From contig DASXZO010000044.1 of NCBI GenBank assembly GCA_036501845.1, positions 1 to 34,223 on the forward strand: a stretch of 34,223 bases of DNA. Reading direction: 5' to 3'. The notes under the pieces are model-generated. The model ran no database searches and was not told where the DNA came from. It worked only from the letters and a program-made list of their open reading frames with translations. The position numbers and the translations under genes were made by a program. This DNA comes from JBBREP01 sp036501845. GTDB lineage: Bacteria; Actinomycetota; Acidimicrobiia; IMCC26256; PALSA-610. Each line of letters begins with the position of its first letter. Position 1 is the stretch's first letter. Positions 16,659 to 23,758 of this stretch are shown here, piece after piece.

Positions 16659-17345
16659 TCAGGTTTCGACACTCGGTGGCGCGGGTGGGACCGGTGGCGC
16701 GGGCGGGGCGGGTGGCATGGTCGGCGCAGGTGGTTCGATCGCCGCAAGCTCGTGTTCCAGCTCGGCCGCGAGCCGGTCCGCGGTGTTCGTCGCAACCGCG
16801 TAGGCGAGATCGAGGCGGAAGCGGCAGAGGTCGGCGTGGTCGCGGTCGTAGCCGATACCGCTCGCCTTCTGGCGGTTCGACACCGCGATGATCGTCCACG
16901 GCGCGTCGGCCGCGTGCGTGATCCCGAGGCACTTGTCCCAGCGCCACTCGCGCGTCTGCTTGGCGCCAGTGAAGAACGCGCGCTTGTCGGTGATGATCGC
17001 AGTGCCCGTATCGACGACGCTCGGCTTCTCGACTTCCTTCACGTAGTGGCCCTTGCTTGCGCCGACGCGGTAACGGAATCCGTGGCCCAGCGGCACCGAC
17101 ACGCCCTGGCTGCGGCCTTCCCAATGCCCGCCGGCTGAGCGCGGCTCCACGAGGATCACGCCGTTCAGCTCACCGAAGAGATGCTCGCCGGGCTTCAGCG
17201 CCGCGAGTGCCGAGCGGTCGATTTGCGACGGGTCGTAGCCACGGAACGTGCGCGCCGCTTCGAGCATGCTGCGCAACATGTCGGCGTGCGAACTCGTTGC
17301 CGCCGCGGCCTTGCGGGCCGCCTCTTCGCGGTGGTGCCTGAACAT
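16659..17345 (-). CDS. hypothetical cytoplasmic protein with proline-rich tail
   Basis: A 228-aa protein that I cannot place in a characterised family. Residues 1-45 form a charged helix (MFRHHREEAARKAAAATSS). A beta-rich core of about 150 residues follows, including GEHLFGELNGVILVEPRSAGG, GTAIITDKRAFFTGAKQTREW and WTIIAVSNRQKASGI. The core pattern 'TDKRxxFxGxKxxREW' resembles bacterial pleckstrin-homology-like domains, but that is only a fold guess. The last about 30 residues are almost only Pro and Ala (PPAPTMPPAPPAPPVPPAPP). There is no signal peptide or membrane segment. The ATG at 17345 has no strong ribosome-binding site; a GTG 21 nt upstream is possible. Its stop converges with the fibrinogen-like gene 13 nt away. 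Confidence 0.7.
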   Translation of the reverse strand: MFRHHREEAARKAAAATSSHADMLRSMLEAARTFRGYDPSQIDRSALAALKPGEHLFGELNGVILVEPRSAGGHWEGRSQGVSVPLGHGFRYRVGASKGHYVKEVEKPSVVDTGTAIITDKRAFFTGAKQTREWRWDKCLGITHAADAPWTIIAVSNRQKASGIGYDRDHADLCRFRLDLAYAVATNTADRLAAELEHELAAIEPPAPTMPPAPPAPPVPPAPPSVET

Positions 17346-17520
17346 GGCGCCAGCCTGGCATTCCACCAGTCGTTCGGGCAACGAGCACGTGGCAGGCTGA
17401 GGCGGTGCCCGACCCGCCGGCGCGGCATGCAATCTCGCGGGCCTGGAGTGCTGGCGCTGGGTCGCAATCGGCGACCCGACCAGCGAACGCCGCGACGGCG
17501 GCTGGCCCGATGGTTCGTGC

Positions 17521-18744
17521 GTGGCCGTAATGTCGCCGATCATGTTCGGCATGTTCGGTGATCCGGCGGCGATCGACCCGTCACTCGACTGCCGTGCGGC
17601 CACGTTCGAGAACGTCACCGGCGCGCGCGGCGGCGGAGGTACCGAAGCCGACGGTCGGAAGGGCGCGGCGTACCGCACGATCAAGGCGGGCGAGCGCGTC
17701 ACGCTGTGCGAACTCGACGGCCCGGGGCGGGTCACGCACATGTGGTGCACGGTGCCGCCCGCGCCGCCGGAAGAGTTGCGCGCGCTGACCATCGAGGGCT
17801 GGTACGACGGCGGCGCGACAACCGGTGGCGAACCGAGCATCTCGGTGCCACTCGTCGACCTCTTCGGCGTTGCGCACGGTCGGCCAGTGGCGTACGCGTC
17901 GGTGTTGGCGGCGATGCAGGAGGGCCGCGGTTTCAACTTGCACGTGCCGATGCCGTTCGTCGGCGGCCTGCGGCTCGAGTTCTTCAACGGCAGCAAGCGC
18001 AACGTCGACCTCTACTACCAACTCGACGTGACGCTCGGCGCCGTCGAACCGTCGTACCTGCATGTGTCGTGGCGGCGCGAGAACCCGACGACGATGCAGC
18101 GCGACTTCGTGATCGCCGATGGCATCGAGGGGCCGGGTCGCTTCCTCGGATGCAACGTGGGCGTGCGGGTGCTCGACGGCGGCAATTGGTATGGCGAGGG
18201 CGAGGTGAAGGTGTTTCGCGACGGCGACACCACCCACCCGACCATCTGCGGCACCGGGCTCGAGGACTACGTCGGTTCGGCGTGGGGAATGGGCGCACAT
18301 CATTCGCTCTGGGCCGGTGCACCGCTCGACGTGCGCGAGCACCAGCGCAACCCGCAGCCCGATTTCGTCGGCTTCTATCGCTGGCATGTGCCCGACCCGA
18401 TCATGTTCGCGTCGCACATGCGGGTGACGATCCAGCAGATCGGCATGGCGATGTTCGGCCCTGGCCATGAAGCCGAATTCGAGGCCTATGCCGCCGCACA
18501 CCCTGTGGCCGGTCGCGGTTGGTGGCGCATCGGCCCGCTGGTGGCGGCCGGCATCGCCGATCGCGTCGACGACTACTGCGCGACAGCGTTCGTGTACGCG
18601 ACGCGCCCGCAACCCGTCGAGCGGGTCGACGTCGCAGCCGCAATCGCCGACGTTGCGCGTCGACCGTACGAACGACCGTCGACGATGGAGCAGATGCTTT
18701 CCACGGCAGTGAATGCGGAAATCGACGTGTTCCGCCCTCGCTGA
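17521..18744 (+). CDS. GH172 (DUF2961) family enzyme
   Basis: A 407-aa protein of the DUF2961 family, now glycoside hydrolase family GH172, whose characterised members act on alpha-D-fructofuranosides or on D-arabinofuranosides of mycobacterial-type arabinans. Recognisable segments are TFENVTGARGGGGTEADGRKG, GPGRVTHMWCTV, SVPLVDLFG, MPFVGGLRLEF, the Glu-bearing ICGTGLEDYVGSAWG and FVGFYRWHVPDPIMF. No signal peptide is present, so it works inside the cell unless carried otherwise. In-frame ATGs at 17530, 17542 and 17551 are alternative starts; none has a convincing ribosome-binding site, and homology begins only near residue 25. It stands alone, with a 175-nt leader upstream and a secreted-protein gene downstream. 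Confidence 0.87.
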   Translation: MAVMSPIMFGMFGDPAAIDPSLDCRAATFENVTGARGGGGTEADGRKGAAYRTIKAGERVTLCELDGPGRVTHMWCTVPPAPPEELRALTIEGWYDGGATTGGEPSISVPLVDLFGVAHGRPVAYASVLAAMQEGRGFNLHVPMPFVGGLRLEFFNGSKRNVDLYYQLDVTLGAVEPSYLHVSWRRENPTTMQRDFVIADGIEGPGRFLGCNVGVRVLDGGNWYGEGEVKVFRDGDTTHPTICGTGLEDYVGSAWGMGAHHSLWAGAPLDVREHQRNPQPDFVGFYRWHVPDPIMFASHMRVTIQQIGMAMFGPGHEAEFEAYAAAHPVAGRGWWRIGPLVAAGIADRVDDYCATAFVYATRPQPVERVDVAAAIADVARRPYERPSTMEQMLSTAVNAEIDVFRPR

Positions 18745-18867
18745 GCGCGACCCACTTGCGCGCCACCACCCATTTCACTCCTTGCGTTCGCGTGCTCGTT
18801 GTGGTTCGGTGGCAGGAGCAAGCGAGCGTTGGGAGCGGCGCTCGACGACAGCAGTGAGGTGTTGGGG

Positions 18868-20706
18868 ATGACTTCGAAGGGGCTGCGCGTCTGGCGCGTC
18901 GCGCTCGCGGCACTGATCGTCGGTTGTGGCACCGCGGTGCCGCTGGCGTCGGGAGTCGCCGGCGCAACCGGAGCCTCCACGTTCCGGGCGGTATCAGGTG
19001 GAGGCTTCAACTCGATCGCGTGCGCGTCGAATTCGCACTGCGTGGCGGTGGGCCTCGGGCTCACCACTAGTCGCGTGTCGAGCGACGGCGGCAACAATTG
19101 GGCGAAAGCGACCACTCCGATCCCCGGCGTCGCCAAAGCAGTCACATGCCCCACATCCACGCTCTGCATCGCCGTCGGTGCTCCATTCCTGGGGAACACG
19201 GGCGCGGCGTGGCGCTCGACCGACGCCGGCGTGCACTGGAGCGCCGCCACCGTGGCGGCGGGACCATCGCTCAGCCAAGTGACCTGCTCTTCGGCAAGCC
19301 GGTGCCTCGCCAACGGCGCCCTGTCGACCAACGGCGGCACGAGTTGGGCCCGGCACAGCTTCCCCGTTTCCGGGATGGCATGTGATCGCAGCGGTTCCGG
19401 CCACTGCGTGGGCGTCACTTCGAGCGGTCACGTCGAGTACACCACGAACGGTGGGACGAGCTGGGCCGCGTCGACGGTTCCCGCGGGCAACTTCGGCACG
19501 GCCGGCGCCACGTGTCCAAGCGCAACGGCCTGTTACGTGCCCGCGTTCGTGGGCAGCTCGATCGGCATCTTGCGCAGCACGAATGGCGGAAAGACGTTCG
19601 CGTCGTTCACCGACTTCGGCTTCCTGTCCGATGGTGGTGGTGAGATCACGAACATCGCGTGTGAAGACGCGACGCATTGCATCGTTGTCGGAGATTTTCC
19701 CGACTCGGGCTCGGTGGAATCCGAGGAGCTCTTCGCCGACTCGACCGCCGATGGCTGGCACACCGACGCGGGCAGCGGCACGCCGCCCACCGAAGGTTGG
19801 GTGGCCTGCACTACGACGCGCTGCATGAACGCAAGCACGGCGATCGCCACGATCGACTCACTCGCCGGCAACTGGACGACGCGGCTCGCGCTCGTCACCG
19901 ATGGCGTCTCGACCGGCGTCGCGTGCCACGACGACACCCACTGCATCCAGGTCGGCCCACTCGGGGCAATGACGTCGAGCGACGGCGGCCAAACCTGGCG
20001 CAACAGCTACGTCGACACCGATCTCGTGGATCCGATACTCGGCGCGCCCGCCTGCCCCACATCGCTCGAGTGCTTCATCGCGGAGGAGCAGAACGAGTCC
20101 GAACCCGGAACGTTCGGTGTGTTGCAGACGACGAACGGCGGCATGTCGTGGGGGTTCTCCGCCGAGGGGCCCGAATACATCGCCTGTCCGTCGTCCACAC
20201 ACTGCATCGGTATCGGGCCAACGTTCTCCGGGCCTCTGGCGCAGTTCGACTGGAATTCCGGCCACTGGACCAACTCGTCGGTGATTCCGCCGGCGCTTGG
20301 CCCAATCACATGTGCCGCCGCCACCGAATGCTTCCTCACCAGCCCGCACCATTTCTCGGTCACGCACGACCAGGGCGCGACCTGGCACGCGTTGCCGTTG
20401 CAGAACATCACGCACCTCTCGTGTGTGGATGCGATGCATTGCCTCGCCACCATTGCAACCGCGATCAAGCGCACCTCCAACGGCGGCACGTCGTGGACCA
20501 CGAGCCTGGCGAACGCGAGCGCGCTCACGTGCAACGCCTCGAATCGCTGTCTCGGTGAGACCGCCACCGGGATCGTCGAGTCGACCAACGGCGGTACGAC
20601 GTGGGTGCACGACGCGGTCAACGGCGCGCCGCCTGGAGGCACGGACGCACGCTGCCGAGGCACGTTCTGCGTAGTGGTCGGCGCGGTGACGATGAGGACG
20701 CCCTGA
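18868..20706 (+). CDS. secreted Asp-box propeller protein with 14 cysteine pairs
   Basis: A 612-aa exported protein. The signal peptide covers about residues 1-36 (VWRVALAALIVGCGTAVPLASGVAGATGA). The mature chain repeats a unit with a cysteine pair followed by an Asp-box. I count 14 pairs, eleven with spacing C-x5-C (for example TCPTSTLCIAVG, ACPSSTHCIGIG), two with C-x4-C and one with C-x7-C. There are about ten Asp-box motifs of the type S-x-[DN]-x-G-x-x-W (STNGGTSW, SSDGGQTW). This indicates a BNR-type beta-propeller in which most blades could be pinned by a disulfide. No sialidase catalytic set is evident, so binding rather than hydrolysis is likely. The ATG at 18868 has GAGGT about 9 nt upstream. 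The phosphoesterase gene starts 8 nt after its stop and is probably cotranscribed. Confidence 0.85.
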   Translation: MTSKGLRVWRVALAALIVGCGTAVPLASGVAGATGASTFRAVSGGGFNSIACASNSHCVAVGLGLTTSRVSSDGGNNWAKATTPIPGVAKAVTCPTSTLCIAVGAPFLGNTGAAWRSTDAGVHWSAATVAAGPSLSQVTCSSASRCLANGALSTNGGTSWARHSFPVSGMACDRSGSGHCVGVTSSGHVEYTTNGGTSWAASTVPAGNFGTAGATCPSATACYVPAFVGSSIGILRSTNGGKTFASFTDFGFLSDGGGEITNIACEDATHCIVVGDFPDSGSVESEELFADSTADGWHTDAGSGTPPTEGWVACTTTRCMNASTAIATIDSLAGNWTTRLALVTDGVSTGVACHDDTHCIQVGPLGAMTSSDGGQTWRNSYVDTDLVDPILGAPACPTSLECFIAEEQNESEPGTFGVLQTTNGGMSWGFSAEGPEYIACPSSTHCIGIGPTFSGPLAQFDWNSGHWTNSSVIPPALGPITCAAATECFLTSPHHFSVTHDQGATWHALPLQNITHLSCVDAMHCLATIATAIKRTSNGGTSWTTSLANASALTCNASNRCLGETATGIVESTNGGTTWVHDAVNGAPPGGTDARCRGTFCVVVGAVTMRTP

Positions 20707-20714
20707 CACGCAAC

Positions 20715-22121
20715 GTGTCGCGACGCACGGCCGCCCGGGCCATCGGGGCGGTGGCACTCGCCATTCCGTTGTTGCTCGTGTCGCAGCAAGGCGCGCAGCC
20801 AGCAGGCGCGCGTGCCGGCGCCGCGCGCGCCTCCGCGGCGTTCGGCAAGATCAAGCACGTGGTCGTGATCTTCCAGGAGAACCGATCGTTCGACGAAGTG
20901 CTCGGCGACTGGTGCAAGACCACAGGTCGATGCGACGGCTATGTCGGATCGGTGCGGCTCGCCAGCGGCCAGACCGTGCCCCTCACCAAGAGCCCCGACG
21001 TGATCACGCCCGATCCACCCCACACCGTCGCGGCGCAGAACGCCGCGATCGACGGCGGGAAGATGGACGGTTGGGGCTACCTCGGGAACGGTTGCGTCTC
21101 GCCCGGCACGAACAACTGCCTCACGTACTACGCACCGTCGCAGATACCGAGCTTGATCGCCTACGCCAACAAGTACGTGGTGTCCGACCACACGTTCTCG
21201 CTGCAGGACAGCCCGTCGTGGGGTGGGCACATGGCGGTGGCCGCGGCAACCCAGGACGGCTTCACCGGCGACATCCCCTGGTTCGCGAACACCAACAAGG
21301 GCTGGGGATGCGACGCCGATGCCGTTGCCGATTGGATCTCTCCGGCGGGAGTGAAGTCTGACCAGCCGTCGTGCATCCCGGCACCGTCGGGAGTGCTGAA
21401 CCCCACCAAGTTCCCGTACAGAGGCGCGTTCCAGGCCACGCAGGTGCCGAGCGTGCCGACGATCTTCGACCGGCTCGACGCCGCGCACCGCAGCTGGAAG
21501 CTCTACAACACCATCTACGACTGGTCGATCTGCCCGACGTTCGCCCGTTGCCTCTACACGTCGGAGCGCAAGAACCTTGTGGCCACTCCGCAGGTGCTCA
21601 CCGATGCCAACGCCGGCACGCTCCCCGCGTACTCGATCGTGTTGCCGAGCGGGCCCGGCGGAGACACCGGGCAACACCCGCCCAGCTCGATGCTCGTAGG
21701 CGACAACTGGATCGGCAAGGTGGTGAACGCGATCCAAGCCGGACCCGATTGGTCGTCGACCGCGATCTTCATCACCTACGACGACTGCGGCTGCTTCTAC
21801 GACCACGTGCCACCGGGCGTGAACCCCGACGGCACCAAGCAAGGCATCCGGGAGCCGATGGTGATCGTGAGCCCCTACGCCCAGCGCGGCCGCACCGACT
21901 CCACGCCGGCCACCTTCGCTTCGATCTTGCACTTCACCGAAGAGGCCTTCGATCTCGCACCGCTCGGCATCAACGATGCCCACGCTTACGACTACGCGCA
22001 CGCATTCGACTTCACGCAGCCGGGCACACCACCACGCGTGTGGCCGCCACCAAAGCCGGTCCCGCGGGCCACCACGAATCTCGTCGCGTCGCTCCCACAA
22101 GACACCGACGACCCGACCTGA
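20715..22121 (+). CDS. exported phosphoesterase, PF04185 (acid phosphatase/phospholipase C type)
   Basis: A 468-aa exported phosphoesterase. A basic, Arg-rich start (VSRRTAARA), a hydrophobic stretch AIGAVALAIPLLLV and an Ala-rich cleavage region form the signal peptide. The metal site of the family shows as HVVVIFQENRSFDEVLG (QENRSFD at 54-60), SDHTFSLQDSPSWGGHM and FITYDDCGCFYDHVPPG near 353-365. PF04185 enzymes hydrolyse phosphomonoesters or phospholipids outside the cytoplasmic membrane. The GTG at 20715 lies 8 nt after the stop of the propeller gene. A CTG at 20703 that overlaps that stop has GAGGA just upstream and is an alternative, rarer start. The last about 30 residues are proline-rich. 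Substrate is not predictable. Confidence 0.9.
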   Translation: MSRRTAARAIGAVALAIPLLLVSQQGAQPAGARAGAARASAAFGKIKHVVVIFQENRSFDEVLGDWCKTTGRCDGYVGSVRLASGQTVPLTKSPDVITPDPPHTVAAQNAAIDGGKMDGWGYLGNGCVSPGTNNCLTYYAPSQIPSLIAYANKYVVSDHTFSLQDSPSWGGHMAVAAATQDGFTGDIPWFANTNKGWGCDADAVADWISPAGVKSDQPSCIPAPSGVLNPTKFPYRGAFQATQVPSVPTIFDRLDAAHRSWKLYNTIYDWSICPTFARCLYTSERKNLVATPQVLTDANAGTLPAYSIVLPSGPGGDTGQHPPSSMLVGDNWIGKVVNAIQAGPDWSSTAIFITYDDCGCFYDHVPPGVNPDGTKQGIREPMVIVSPYAQRGRTDSTPATFASILHFTEEAFDLAPLGINDAHAYDYAHAFDFTQPGTPPRVWPPPKPVPRATTNLVASLPQDTDDPT

Positions 22122-22176
22122 GCCGTTCGTCGTTGCCCGGCGCGCCGAGAAATCGCGCGATCCGCTCGAATTCGCG

Positions 22177-22249
22177 TGGGCCCGGCAGGGATCGAACCTG
22201 CGACCAAAGGATTATGAGTCCCCCGCTCTGACCACTGAGCTACGGGCCC
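22177..22249 (-). tRNA. tRNA-Ile(CAU), lysidine-type
   Basis: A complete 73-nt cloverleaf: acceptor GGGCCCG/CGGGCCC, D-arm GCTC...GAGC, anticodon stem GGGGA/TCCTT with loop CTCATAA (anticodon CAT) and T-arm GCAGG-TTCGATC-CCTGC, with discriminator A. CCA is not encoded. The stretch GACTCATAATC followed by TTGGTCGCaGGTTC matches tRNA-Ile2(CAU), whose C34 is converted to lysidine to read AUA, better than elongator tRNA-Met. Isotype from sequence pattern only. Confidence 0.93.
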
Positions 22250-22321
22250 CGACGAGCGTTCGGACTCTACGCGGGGGCCGTTTGATTCGGTGGTTTGCCC
22301 GCCAACTGGCACACTGGCCGT

Positions 22322-23758
22322 GTGCCGACGAGCTCGCGGGGGCGTCAGACCACCGCCAGTGCGCGCGCGCCGCGATCCGGAGCGCCGTCACCGATCGTGA
22401 TTGTCGCGAACCGTTTACCGGTGGAGCCGGTGCGGCGCGGCGGTGTGGTGCGCTGGCAGTCGAGTCCCGGTGGCCTCGTCAGCGCGATCGCGCCGGTGCT
22501 CGCCGAGCGCAAGGGCACGTGGGTGGGCTGGTCCGGACGGGCTCGCGCCAACCCGCCCGACGAGGTCGACGGCGCACGGCTCGTGGCGGTTCCGGTGCCG
22601 TACGAGGAGTACGAGCGCTACTACGAGGGCTGCTCCAACGGCACGTTCTGGCCGCTCTACCACGATGCCATCGAGCAGCCGGAGTTCCACCGTGAGTGGT
22701 GGGCGGCCTATGCCGCGGTGAACCGGCGCTTCGCCAACGCTGCGTCGGAGGCGGCGCCCCGCCACGCCACGGTGTGGGTCCACGACTACCAGCTGCAGCT
22801 GGTGCCGCAGATGCTGCGGGAGCTCCGGCCCGACCTCCGCATCGGATTCTTCCTACACATCCCATTTCCGCCGATTGAACTGTTCATGAGGATCCCGTGG
22901 CGCCGCTCGATCATCGAGGGGTTGCTCGGCGCCGACCTCGTCGGCTTCCAGCGGCCGCAAGGCGCGGAGAACTTCATGCAGCTCTGCCGCCGGCTCGTCG
23001 ACGCGCACGTGTCGGCCGGACGCGTGTTCCACGGCGACCGGGTCGTGCAGGCCAAAGCCTTCCCGATCTCGATCGACGCCAAGACGGTGGAGGCCGACGC
23101 GCAGGAGCCGCGCATCGACCGACGCATGAAGGAGCTGCGCGCGAATCTCGGCGAGCCCGACGTGCTGTTCCTCGGTGTCGATCGCCTCGACTACACGAAG
23201 GGCATCGACATTCGTCTGCATGCCTTCAGCGAGGTGCTCGACGAAGCGTTGCTCGGTACGCGGCGCGTCGCCATGATCCAAGTGGCCACTCCTACGCGCG
23301 AGCACGCCAACCACTATGCCGAGCTGCGTCAACGCGTCGAGCAACTCGTGGGATCGATCAACGGCGAGCACGGCCAACTCGGCCGCGCGGTGGTGCAGTA
23401 CCTCCACCGAAACGTGACACCCGACGAACTTGCCGCGCTCTATCGCGCCGCGGATGTCATGCTGGTGACGCCATTGCGCGACGGGATGAACCTCGTAGCC
23501 AAGGAGTACGTCGCGACGCGCAGTGACCTCGGCGGCGTGCTCGTGCTCTCCGAGTTCGCGGGCGCGGCAGCCGAGCTGCGCCATGCCCTCACGGTGAACC
23601 CCTACGACATCGATTCGGTGAAGGATGCGATCGTGCACGCGGTGACGATGGACCCCGCGGAGATCCGCCAGCGCATGCGCCGGATGCGCGCGGTCGTGTT
23701 CCGGCGCGACGTCCATCGCTGGGCCGACGACTTCCTGCACACGCTCGAGGCCGCTTGA
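22322..23758 (+). CDS. otsA: trehalose-6-phosphate synthase (GT20)
   Basis: A 478-aa cytoplasmic glycosyltransferase that joins glucose from a nucleotide sugar to glucose-6-phosphate to give trehalose-6-phosphate. GT20 landmarks are VANRLPVE near residue 24, SSPGGLVSAI, WVGWSG, VWVHDYQLQLVP near 153, FFLHIPFPP near 179, GVDRLDYTKGI near 284 and LRDGMNLVAKEYVA near 386, followed by LSEFAGAA. These include the phosphate- and nucleotide-contacting residues. GTG 22322 was taken as start; an in-frame TTG at 22295 is the alternative, and neither has a clear ribosome-binding site, so a leaderless message is possible. Its stop overlaps the next gene by one base (TGATG), which couples synthase and phosphatase translation. 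Confidence 0.96.
   Translation: MPTSSRGRQTTASARAPRSGAPSPIVIVANRLPVEPVRRGGVVRWQSSPGGLVSAIAPVLAERKGTWVGWSGRARANPPDEVDGARLVAVPVPYEEYERYYEGCSNGTFWPLYHDAIEQPEFHREWWAAYAAVNRRFANAASEAAPRHATVWVHDYQLQLVPQMLRELRPDLRIGFFLHIPFPPIELFMRIPWRRSIIEGLLGADLVGFQRPQGAENFMQLCRRLVDAHVSAGRVFHGDRVVQAKAFPISIDAKTVEADAQEPRIDRRMKELRANLGEPDVLFLGVDRLDYTKGIDIRLHAFSEVLDEALLGTRRVAMIQVATPTREHANHYAELRQRVEQLVGSINGEHGQLGRAVVQYLHRNVTPDELAALYRAADVMLVTPLRDGMNLVAKEYVATRSDLGGVLVLSEFAGAAAELRHALTVNPYDIDSVKDAIVHAVTMDPAEIRQRMRRMRAVVFRRDVHRWADDFLHTLEAA

Noticed and set aside
16676..16735. GC-rich short tandem repeat
   Set aside because: It encodes the Pro/Ala tail of the minus-strand hypothetical protein; the repetition follows from the peptide.
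15053..16795. 580-codon minus-strand frame opposite the fibrinogen-like gene
   Set aside because: Antisense shadow; the plus-strand frame has a signal peptide, ribosome-binding site and clear domains.
20007..22100. 697-codon minus-strand frame opposite the propeller and phosphoesterase genes
   Set aside because: Spans two real plus-strand genes and their junction; composition is typical of an antisense shadow.
22177..22249. Elongator tRNA-Met
   Set aside because: The anticodon CAT fits, but the GACTCATAATC and TTGGTCGC segments match tRNA-Ile2(CAU) better.
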